A stretch of 64,000 bases of DNA, from contig NZ_CP075691.1 in NCBI RefSeq assembly GCF_020026305.1, forward strand, positions 992,001-1,056,000, given 5' to 3'. Position numbers and translations under genes: made by a program. The notes beneath the pieces are model-generated. The model was not told where the DNA came from, searched no databases, and worked only from the letters and a program-made list of their open reading frames with translations. Of the stretch, positions 53,882 to 61,424 are shown in pieces (the stretch's first letter is position 1; each line of letters begins with the position of its first letter). The DNA comes from Streptomyces sp. 135 (GTDB lineage Bacteria; Actinomycetota; Actinomycetes; Streptomycetales; Streptomycetaceae).

Positions 53882-54667
53882 TCAGAGGGCGGGGGTGACC
53901 GCCGCGAGCATGCGTCCCTCGGCGTACGTGAGCGCCTCCCGCGGCAGCGGCTCCGCACGCCCGCTGAGCAGCACGGTGAGCCCGGGTGTCGCGCCACCGT
54001 CGGTGCCGGGGAGCGCGCCGATCCTGCGCAGCGCCTGGGCGGCGACAGCGCCGGCCGAGCCGTGCAGCACGAGCGGCGGCAGCTGCGGCTGCTGCACGGC
54101 GGCGCGGATGCGCTCCGCCACCAGCTCGTAATGGGTGCAGCCCAGGACGACGGCCCTTACATCGCGCGGGGTGAGGGCAGCGGCGGCGGCGATGGTCTCG
54201 TCGATGGCCTTCTCGTCCGCGTACTGCACGGCGTCGGCGAGGCCTGGGCAGGGCACCTCCGTGACGTCGACGTCGCGCGCGAACCGCTCGATGAGGTCCC
54301 GCTGGTAGGGGCTGCCCGTGGTGGCCGGGGTGGCCCAGATGGCGACGGGGCCGACGCCCGCGGCGGCGGGCTTGATGGCCGGCACGGTCCCGATGACCGG
54401 GACGGCGGGCTCCAGGCGGGCCCTGATCGTGGGCAGCGCGTGCACGGAGGCGGTGTTGCAGGCGACGATCAGCGCGTCGGGGCGGTGCGCGGCGGCGGCC
54501 TGTGCGACGGCGAGAGCGCGCGCGGTGAGGTCTTCCGTGGTCCGCGGTCCCCACGGCATGCCGTCCGGGTCCGAGGAGAGCACGAGATCGGCGTCGGGCC
54601 GCAGGCGGCGTACCGCGGCCGCCGCGGCGAGCAGTCCGATACCGGAGTCCATGAGCGCGATCTTCAC
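53882..54667 (-). CDS. aspartate/glutamate racemase family protein (MurI-like)
   Basis: 261 residues from a GTG at 54667 (VKIALMDSGIGLL). The two catalytic cysteines are in IVACNTASVHALP and VVLGCTHYELV, with the usual spacing. MurI supplies D-Glu for peptidoglycan, but Streptomyces often carries a second, better conserved MurI, and here the start MDSGIGLLAAAAAV departs from the classic DSGVGGLTV. It may therefore be a paralogue with a different substrate. Confidence 0.8.
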   Translation of the reverse strand: MKIALMDSGIGLLAAAAAVRRLRPDADLVLSSDPDGMPWGPRTTEDLTARALAVAQAAAAHRPDALIVACNTASVHALPTIRARLEPAVPVIGTVPAIKPAAAGVGPVAIWATPATTGSPYQRDLIERFARDVDVTEVPCPGLADAVQYADEKAIDETIAAAAALTPRDVRAVVLGCTHYELVAERIRAAVQQPQLPPLVLHGSAGAVAAQALRRIGALPGTDGGATPGLTVLLSGRAEPLPREALTYAEGRMLAAVTPAL

Positions 54668-54725
54668 CCGGTCACCATAGTCGATGGGCCCCACAGGCAC
54701 CGTGCCGTGGGGCAGACTTCGGCGG

Positions 54726-55931
54726 ATGAGCGCCGTTGCGTGGATCGCCGCCGGATCGCTTGCCGCGTGGCTGTGGCTGCTGTTGGGGCAGGGCTTCTTC
54801 TGGCGTACGGACGTGCGCCTGCCACCGCGCCGGGATCCGGCGGACGGGGCGGGCCGGGGCCACTGGCCGACGGTGTGTGTCGTCGTGCCCGCCAGGGACG
54901 AGGCCGCGATGCTGCCCGAGAGCCTGCCGTCGCTGCTGGCGCAGGACTATCCGGGCCGGGCCGAGGTCTTCCTTGTCGACGACGGCAGTACGGACGGCAC
55001 GGGTGAGCTGGCCCGCGCGCTGGGCGAACAACACGGCGGCCTGCCGCTGACCGTCGCCTCCCCCGGTGAGCCGCCCCCCGGGTGGACCGGCAAGCTCTGG
55101 GCGGTGCGCCACGGGATCGGCCTCGCCCGCGCGCGGGATCCCGAGTATCTGCTCCTGACCGACGCGGACATCGCCCATGGGCCGGAGAGCCTGCGGGAGT
55201 TGGTGGCCGCCGCGGAGACGGGCGGTTTCGACCTGGTCTCCCAGATGGCCCGGCTGCGGGTGCGCAGCGTGTGGGAGCGGCTGGTGGTCCCGGCGTTCGT
55301 GTACTTCTTCGCGCAGCTCTACCCCTTCCGCCGGATCGGGCGGAAGGGGTCGCGGACGGCCGCCGCGGCGGGCGGCTGCGTCCTGCTGCGCGCCGACGCC
55401 GCCGAGCGGGCGCGGATCCCCGACGCCATCCGGCACGCGGTGATCGACGACGTGGCGCTCGCACGGGCGGTCCGGCGCTCCGGCGGTCACCTCTGGCTGG
55501 GGCTCGCCGAGCGCGTCGACAGCGTGCGCCCCTACCCCCGCCTCGCGGACCTGTGGCGCATGGTCGCGCGCAGCGCGTACGCCCAGCTGCGGCACCAGCC
55601 TCTGCTGCTCCTCGGCACGGTCGCCGGGCTCGCGCTGGTCTACCTCGCTCCCCCGCTCACCCTGGTCGCGGGCCTCGCCACGGGCGACGCACCGGCGGCG
55701 GCCACGGGTGGTCTCGCCTGGCTGCTGATGACCGCGACGTACCTGCCGATGCTCCGCTACTACCGGCAGCCCCTGTGGCTCGCCCCGCTGCTGCCCGGCA
55801 CCGCGTTCCTGTACCTCCTGATGACGGTGGACTCGGCGGTGCGGCACTACAGGGGGCGCGGCGCCGCCTGGAAGGGGCGTACGTACACGCGTCCGGACGC
55901 CGTTGCGGAGCCGGCACCGGAGCAGCGGTGA
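54726..55931 (+). CDS. family 2 glycosyltransferase, HpnB-like
   Basis: 401 residues from ATG 54726. An N-terminal membrane helix is followed by VCVVVPARDEAAMLPESLPSLL, VFLVDDGSTDGTGELA, GWTGKLWAVRHG and LLLTDADIAHG, the GT2 nucleotide-sugar motifs. YPRLADLWRMVARSAYAQLR and three C-terminal helices match hopanoid-associated HpnB proteins and related carotenoid glycosyltransferases. No squalene-hopene genes are in the window, so the acceptor is open. Divergent from the racemase gene. Confidence 0.85.
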   Translation: MSAVAWIAAGSLAAWLWLLLGQGFFWRTDVRLPPRRDPADGAGRGHWPTVCVVVPARDEAAMLPESLPSLLAQDYPGRAEVFLVDDGSTDGTGELARALGEQHGGLPLTVASPGEPPPGWTGKLWAVRHGIGLARARDPEYLLLTDADIAHGPESLRELVAAAETGGFDLVSQMARLRVRSVWERLVVPAFVYFFAQLYPFRRIGRKGSRTAAAAGGCVLLRADAAERARIPDAIRHAVIDDVALARAVRRSGGHLWLGLAERVDSVRPYPRLADLWRMVARSAYAQLRHQPLLLLGTVAGLALVYLAPPLTLVAGLATGDAPAAATGGLAWLLMTATYLPMLRYYRQPLWLAPLLPGTAFLYLLMTVDSAVRHYRGRGAAWKGRTYTRPDAVAEPAPEQR

Positions 55932-55941
55932 CCGGTCGCGG

Positions 55942-57225
55942 TCACTTCCTGCCGGGCGTCCAGTTCATGCCCCAGCCGTAGGCGTGGTCGATGGTGCGCT
56001 GCGGGCTCACCCCTCGGTCCGGGACGAGGTAGCGGGCCTCGCGCTGGACGACGAGGTCGCCGCCGTTGTTGGTGAGCAGCGCCAGCGCGCACACCGTGGA
56101 GGGGACGGTGCACTCGTCGAGCGAGAAGTCGATCGGGGCGCCGTGCTGCGGCTGGAGGGTGACCGTGGCGTTGAGGTCGGCGAAGCTGCGCGCGCCTTCG
56201 TAGATGGTCACGAAGATGACGATGCGGCGGAAGTCCTTGATGTGGTCGAGGTTGATGGTGAGGTTCTCGCCACTGGCCGTGGCACCGGTGCGGTCGTCGC
56301 CGTCGAGCAGCATGTACGGAGGCTGGTGCATCGCCCCGAAGGCGTTGCCGAGTGCCTGGACGACGCCCTTGCGGCCGTCCGCGAGTTCGAAGAGCGCACA
56401 GAGGTCGAGGTCGAGATCGGCGTGCATGGCGACGGCTCTGCCGAGCTTCGCGCCCCATCCCTTGAACTGCTTGCGCATCTCCCAGTTGAGGTTCACGCGC
56501 ATGGCGCCCGAGGTGCCGCCCTGTTTCGTCAGCGAGACGGACGGGGCGTCCTTCGTCAGGGTGACTTTGGTGAGGCGCACGGGCTCGGTGGGCGGGGTCA
56601 CGGGAGGGGCCGGTGCGGGTGTGACGGGAGCGGCGGAAGCGGCGGCCTGCGGCGGCGGGGTGGCCGCGGCGGGGGCCGTCGGCGGCGCGGAGCGTTGCGG
56701 CTCGTCCACCGTGATCCCGTAGTCCGTGGCGAGGCCTGCGAGACCGCTGCCGTAGCCCTGGCCGACGGCGCGGAACTTCCACGCGCCCTGGCGCCGGTAG
56801 AACTCGCCGAGGACGAAGGCCGTCTCCACCGTCGCGTCCGTGCTGTCGTAGCGCGCCAGTTCGGCGCCGCTCGCCGCGTCGAGCACCCGGATGTACAGGC
56901 CGGGGACCTGCCCGAAGGTGCCGCCGTCGGCCGAGGCGGCGAGCACCACGGTCTCGATCGCGGGTTCCACGCGCGCGAGGTCGACGGTGAGCACATCGCT
57001 CACGCCGCCGTCGGAGCGCTGCTTGCCCTCGTACCGCACCGCTCCGGAGGAGTGCGCCGGCTGGTTGTAGAAGACGAAGTCCGCGTCCGAGCGCACCTTT
57101 CCGGAAGAGGCCAGCAACAGTGCGGAGGCGTCGGCGTCGGGTACCCCGGCGCCCGAGCCCCACCCCAATTCGACCCGCACCGCGGGTGCCGGTACGGGAA
57201 CATTCGATCCTTTAGGCATTGTCAT
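55942..57225 (-). CDS. tandem TerD-domain protein
   Basis: 427 residues from ATG 57225 ([11 protein letters not shown], the usual TerD start). The first TerD domain (residues 1 to about 175) has [16 protein letters not shown] and [19 protein letters not shown] Pro/Ala-rich linker follows. The second domain (from about 215) has [30 protein letters not shown] and [22 protein letters not shown], a TerA-like variant. The Asp-rich loops bind Ca2+ in the family. TerD proteins are linked with stress, metal and phage resistance and with development. No other ter genes adjoin. Confidence 0.9.
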   Translation of the reverse strand: MTMPKGSNVPVPAPAVRVELGWGSGAGVPDADASALLLASSGKVRSDADFVFYNQPAHSSGAVRYEGKQRSDGGVSDVLTVDLARVEPAIETVVLAASADGGTFGQVPGLYIRVLDAASGAELARYDSTDATVETAFVLGEFYRRQGAWKFRAVGQGYGSGLAGLATDYGITVDEPQRSAPPTAPAAATPPPQAAASAAPVTPAPAPPVTPPTEPVRLTKVTLTKDAPSVSLTKQGGTSGAMRVNLNWEMRKQFKGWGAKLGRAVAMHADLDLDLCALFELADGRKGVVQALGNAFGAMHQPPYMLLDGDDRTGATASGENLTINLDHIKDFRRIVIFVTIYEGARSFADLNATVTLQPQHGAPIDFSLDECTVPSTVCALALLTNNGGDLVVQREARYLVPDRGVSPQRTIDHAYGWGMNWTPGRK

Positions 57226-57518
57226 GTCCGCCCCCATCGCAAGTCGCCGCGTCCGGCAGGGCCGCCGATTCCGTTCGCGGCCAACCTATTACCCGGATCA
57301 CCGGGAGGCCCACGACCGCGCCCCCGGGGCTCCCGGCCGCTCCGTGACCAACCGCCGGTAACCCGTCATGAACGCGGCTTTTACACGATCCCTACGCCAC
57401 TTGGCGACCGATTTTCCCAAGTTCGCTCGCATTGGGTACACGTCACCACTGCCGACACGTAAAACAACCCTCTTATCGGTCTCCCCAACCAGCACATCAA
57501 GGGCTTAACTTATGGAGC
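57226..57518. other. divergent promoter region, no gene seen
   Basis: AT-richer than its surroundings, between the TerD gene (-) and the DUF6643-type gene (+). A 65-codon minus-strand frame exists but has poor third-position GC and a TTA codon, so I do not accept it. A repeated ACACGT/ACACGTA element at about 57438 and 57454 is the only pattern noted. Confidence 0.5.
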
Positions 57519-57944
57519 ATGACCTCCCCCCGCTCCACCTATGGCGGCGGTTACTACTCCGCGCCGTCCTTCACGGACACTCCGATCTACGACTCCCTCG
57601 TCGCAGAGCGGGGCACTCCTCAGATCGCCCCGATCCGGGTTCCGTCCGCGTACGACACGGGCAGTCACCTGCCCGCCCTCCCGGCCGCGCTGCCCGCCCT
57701 GCCGGCCGCCCCTTCCCATCACAACCAGGGCTACGGCTACCCGCAGGCCCAGCAGCCCGCCCCGCTGCAACAGGCCCCCGCGCCGTACATCCCGCAGCAG
57801 GCCGCGGGCCCTCGCGGCTACCCGGGCGCCCAGCCCCAACGGCCCGCGGCCGGTACGGGGTACGAGGCGATGCGCCCGGCGTCGCCCCGCCCGGCCCCGG
57901 CGCCGTACGACGATCCGTACAACCGCCCCTACCGCGGGTACTGA
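57519..57944 (+). CDS. DUF6643-type Tyr/Pro/Gln-rich protein
   Basis: 141 residues from ATG 57519 (TATGGAGC upstream). N-terminus MTSPRSTYGGGYYSAPSFTD and DTPIYDSLVAERGTPQIAPIRVP are highly conserved in Streptomyces proteins of this type; the rest is low-complexity Pro/Gln/Ala ending RPYRGY. Likely disordered, perhaps cell-envelope or hyphal-tip related. Function unknown. Confidence 0.85.
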   Translation: MTSPRSTYGGGYYSAPSFTDTPIYDSLVAERGTPQIAPIRVPSAYDTGSHLPALPAALPALPAAPSHHNQGYGYPQAQQPAPLQQAPAPYIPQQAAGPRGYPGAQPQRPAAGTGYEAMRPASPRPAPAPYDDPYNRPYRGY

Positions 57945-57974
57945 TCGCCGAAGCCGCCGTCCGCGCATGGCACC

Positions 57975-58006
57975 TGCCGCCGCCGAGCCTACGCCCGGCG
58001 GCGGCA
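57975..58006. terminator. hairpin after the DUF6643-type gene
   Basis: TGCCGCCGCCG and CGGCGGCGGCA are perfect 11-bp arms around a 10-nt loop, 30 bp after the stop. Confidence 0.82.
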
Positions 58007-58239
58007 TTCGCATATCTGCGCCCGGCCCCGGGGCGCCGTCAGCGCCGCTTCGGCGCTCAGCCCGTCTTCGGGCAGAATCTGGTTCCCGGACCCACCGGGA
58101 TCAGCCGCGCCGGTGACGCCTTCACGATCCCCGAATGACCCGCCTCCGGTCGGGGAACTCGTTGGCGGAGCAGGGACGTTGAGCTTCGTGGACACGTGCC
58201 GTTCCCGGTCGAGACGGACGCGGAAGGGGGTGCAGGACT

Positions 58240-58845
58240 GTGCGGGCGATCGTCGGGCTCTGGCGCTGGCGGCACAATCCGCTGCGCCGCGGGACCGACC
58301 TCGTGGAGGCCTGGGTGGCGCTCGCCGCCCTGGTGCTGATCGTCGTCGCCGCTCCCGTCGTCGGCACCCTCACCGCCGGCCTGTCGCGGGACGCCCTGCT
58401 CGCCTCGGTGCGGGAGCAGCACGAGGCCCGACACGCGACCGTCGGCACGGTCGTGCGGAAGGTCCCCGCTCCCCCGCTCGACCCCGACCCCGAGACCGCG
58501 TCGGCGCGCGACGCCCACAGCCGCGTCCTCGCCCGCTGGGCGGGCCCGGACGGCACGGACCGCTCCGGAGTCGTCGTCGCCCGACTCGACGCCCCGCGTC
58601 CCGGTGACCACTTCAGGCTGTGGACCGACGAGCGCGGCCGCGTCGTCGGCCGCCCGCTGGACCCCGCGACCGCGACCACCCACGCGGCCCTCGCCGGACT
58701 GGGCGCCGCGACGGCGGGCGTCGCCCTCGTCGAGGGCGCGCGCAGGCTCGTCCTCTGGCGCATCGTCCAAGGGCGTTACACCCGCCTGGACCAGGCCTGG
58801 GCCAAGGCGGGCCCCGACTGGGGCAGGGCCGGCACCGGCTCCTGA
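58240..58845 (+). CDS. Rv1733c-like membrane protein
   Basis: 201 residues from a GTG at 58240 (GGAAGGGGG upstream). Two membrane helices flank a central extracytoplasmic domain: VALAALVLIVVAAPVVGTLTAG near residue 30 and AALAGLGAATAGVALVEGARR near residue 150. GLWRWRHNPLRRGTDLVEAW is the typical N-terminus and DHFRLWTDERGRVVGRP a typical middle segment of the Rv1733c family. Function unknown; often stress-induced. Confidence 0.85.
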   Translation: MRAIVGLWRWRHNPLRRGTDLVEAWVALAALVLIVVAAPVVGTLTAGLSRDALLASVREQHEARHATVGTVVRKVPAPPLDPDPETASARDAHSRVLARWAGPDGTDRSGVVVARLDAPRPGDHFRLWTDERGRVVGRPLDPATATTHAALAGLGAATAGVALVEGARRLVLWRIVQGRYTRLDQAWAKAGPDWGRAGTGS

Positions 58846-59018
58846 CCGCCCCCGTGACCGGGCCGGTTGGCCGGAGCCCGCCGATCGGGTCAACTGCCCC
58901 TGCTCACGCGCGCTACGGTGGACCGGCCGAACTCTTCGGCTCCTTGCGCGGCACCGCGGCACATCGCGGCACACCGGCGCGAGACCCGCGTACGACGAGG
59001 TGGGGGCAGAGCAACTCC

Positions 59019-61424
59019 ATGGCACAGGGCACGGTCCAGGTGACGCACACCGGCACGTCGCGGTGGCGGCGCCGCACCGGCGAGTACGCATCGCTCGCCG
59101 CCGCCTTGGAGGCCGCGGGCGACGGCGACATACTGACCGTCGCCGCCGGCACCTACCGCGAGAACCTCGTCGTGCAGCACGCGGTGACCCTGCGCGGGCC
59201 CGACGGTTCGGCGGGATCGGTGCGCATCGCGCCGTCCGACGGAGTGCCCCTCACGGTGCGCGCCTCCGCGATCGTGCAGGACGTGCACATCGAGGGTCAG
59301 GACTCCTCCGCGCCCGCGCTGCTCGTCGAGGACGGCGCCCCCGAACTGACCGACATCCGGGTCGTGACCCGCTCCGCGGCCGGCATAGAGGTGCGCGGCG
59401 GCGCGCGCCCGACGGTGCGCCGCTGCACCGTGGACAATCCCGGCGGCATCGGCATCGCGGTGCTCGACGGCGGCGGTGGCGTCTTCGAGGAGTGCGAGAT
59501 CGTCGCGGCGGGCCAGTCCGGTGTCGCGGTGCGCGGCGGCGCGCACCCCCGCCTGGAGCGCTGCCGGGTGCACCACGCCTCGGGCGCCGGGCTCGCGGTG
59601 ACCGGCGAGCACTCCGGCCTGGAGGCCATCGGCTGCGAGGTCTACGAGATCAAGGGCACCGGCGTCCAGGTCACCGGGCGGGCCTCGGCCCATCTGACCG
59701 ACTGCGACGTGCACCGCACCACCTCCGACGGCATCACGCTCGACACGGACGCCGTGCTGACCCTGGCCGACTGCCGCATTCACGACATCCCGGAGAACGC
59801 GATCGACCTGCGCTCGCGCTCCGTGCTGACGCTGACCCGCTCCACGGTCTGCCGGTTCGGACGCAACGGCCTGTCGGTGTGGGACCCCGGCACGCGCGTG
59901 GACGCCAACCAGTGCGAGATCCACGACAGTACGGGCGACTATCCGGCCGTCTGGGTCAGCGACGGGGCGACGGCCGTCCTGGAGTCGTGCCGGGTGCGCG
60001 ACGTGCCGGACGCGCTGTTCGTCCTGGACCGCGGCTCGCGCGCCGACGTCGTCGACAGCGACCTCTCCCAGGTACGCAACACGGCGGTGTCGGTGAGCGA
60101 CGGCGCGACCGCGCAGCTCGACGACTGCCGCATCCGCGAGGCCGCCACCGGCGCGTGGTTCCGCGACCACGGCAGCGGCGGCACCCTCGCCAACTGCACG
60201 ATCGACGCCGTCCAGACGGGCGTGATCGTCACCAAGGGCGCGGACCCCACCATCGAGCGCTGCACGGTCACCTCGCCCGCCGAGGCGGGCTTCTACGTCT
60301 CCGCGGGCGGCCGCGGCAGCTTCCAGGGCTGCCGGGTCAGCGGCAGCGGCGGCTACGGCTTCCACGTCATCGACGGGTGCCGTACGACGCTGAAGAAGTG
60401 CCGCACGGAGCGGTGCGCGCGCGGCGGCTTCGAGTTCTCGGAAGAGGGCCCGCTCGTCGAGGACTGCGCGAGCGACGAGAGCGGTGGCCTGCGCACCCCG
60501 GCGGCGCCGCAGGAGGTGCCCGCCGTGCAGACGGCGACGCAGACCGCCGGACTGCTCGGCTCCGTACCGGCGCAGCAGCCCGCGCCGGCCGCCGTGCCCG
60601 CACCGCCCTCGGCCCGCGCCGCCAAGGAGGTCCTCGGTGAACTGGACGCCCTGGTCGGCCTGGAGAGCGTCAAGCGCGAGGTGCGCGCCCTCACCGACAT
60701 GATCGAGGTGGGCCGCCGCAGGCAGCTCGCCGGGCTCAAGGCCGCCTCCGCCCGCCGACACCTGGTCTTCACCGGCTCACCGGGCACGGGCAAGACGACC
60801 GTCGCGCGGCTCTACGGCGAGATCCTCGCCTCGCTCGGCGTCCTGGAGAGCGGCCACCTCGTCGAGGTCTCGCGCGTCGACCTGGTCGGCGAGCACATCG
60901 GCTCGACGGCGATCCGCACCCAGGAGGCCTTCGACCGGGCGCGCGGCGGCGTGCTGTTCATCGACGAGGCGTACGCCCTCTCCCCCGAGGACTCCGGGCG
61001 CGACTTCGGCCGTGAGGCCATCGACACGCTCGTGAAGCTGATGGAGGACCACCGCGAGGCCGTCGTGGTGATCGTCGCGGGCTATACGGCGGAGATGCAG
61101 CGCTTCCTCTCCGTCAACCCCGGTGTGGCGTCCCGCTTCTCGCGGACGATCACCTTCAGCGACTACGCCCCCGAGGAGTTGCTGCGGATCGTGGAGCAGC
61201 AGGCCGAGGAGCACGAGTACCGCCTGGGCACGGGCGCCGGTGAGGCGCTCCTGAAGTACTTCACGGCGCTCCCGAAGGGGCCCGCCTTCGGCAACGGCCG
61301 CACCGCGCGGCAGACCTTCGAGGCGATGGTGGAGCGGCACGCGGGCCGGGTCGCCCAGCTCCCCGAGCCGAGCACGGACGACCTCACCCTGCTGTATCCG
61401 GAGGATCTGCCGGAGCTGGTGTGA
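59019..61424 (+). CDS. parallel beta-helix/AAA+ ATPase fusion protein
   Basis: 801 residues from ATG 59019. Residues about 25-490 form a right-handed parallel beta-helix with some twenty coils of about 23 residues; the recurrent pattern is GxxVxGGAxPxLxxCxVxxxxGxG, with many stacked cysteines. A Pro/Gln/Ala linker (about 495-530) leads to a CbbX/SpoVK/EccA-type AAA+ module: LDALVGLESVKREVRAL, Walker A GSPGTGKTT (about residue 586), Walker B VLFIDEAYAL (about 645) and a C-terminal lid domain. EccA is the ATPase that handles type VII secretion substrates; the beta-helix may act as a substrate or scaffold reader. Predicted cytoplasmic. No ess/esx genes are nearby. Confidence 0.9.
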   Translation: MAQGTVQVTHTGTSRWRRRTGEYASLAAALEAAGDGDILTVAAGTYRENLVVQHAVTLRGPDGSAGSVRIAPSDGVPLTVRASAIVQDVHIEGQDSSAPALLVEDGAPELTDIRVVTRSAAGIEVRGGARPTVRRCTVDNPGGIGIAVLDGGGGVFEECEIVAAGQSGVAVRGGAHPRLERCRVHHASGAGLAVTGEHSGLEAIGCEVYEIKGTGVQVTGRASAHLTDCDVHRTTSDGITLDTDAVLTLADCRIHDIPENAIDLRSRSVLTLTRSTVCRFGRNGLSVWDPGTRVDANQCEIHDSTGDYPAVWVSDGATAVLESCRVRDVPDALFVLDRGSRADVVDSDLSQVRNTAVSVSDGATAQLDDCRIREAATGAWFRDHGSGGTLANCTIDAVQTGVIVTKGADPTIERCTVTSPAEAGFYVSAGGRGSFQGCRVSGSGGYGFHVIDGCRTTLKKCRTERCARGGFEFSEEGPLVEDCASDESGGLRTPAAPQEVPAVQTATQTAGLLGSVPAQQPAPAAVPAPPSARAAKEVLGELDALVGLESVKREVRALTDMIEVGRRRQLAGLKAASARRHLVFTGSPGTGKTTVARLYGEILASLGVLESGHLVEVSRVDLVGEHIGSTAIRTQEAFDRARGGVLFIDEAYALSPEDSGRDFGREAIDTLVKLMEDHREAVVVIVAGYTAEMQRFLSVNPGVASRFSRTITFSDYAPEELLRIVEQQAEEHEYRLGTGAGEALLKYFTALPKGPAFGNGRTARQTFEAMVERHAGRVAQLPEPSTDDLTLLYPEDLPELV

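Noticed and set aside
54726..55931. HpnB-like glycosyltransferase and the carotenoid oxygenase considered as hopanoid or carotenoid clusters
   Set aside because: No squalene-hopene cyclase, phytoene synthase or other pathway gene is nearby.
57298..57495. 65-codon minus-strand frame between TerD and DUF6643-type genes
   Set aside because: Low third-position GC, includes TTA, and overlaps the expected divergent promoter.
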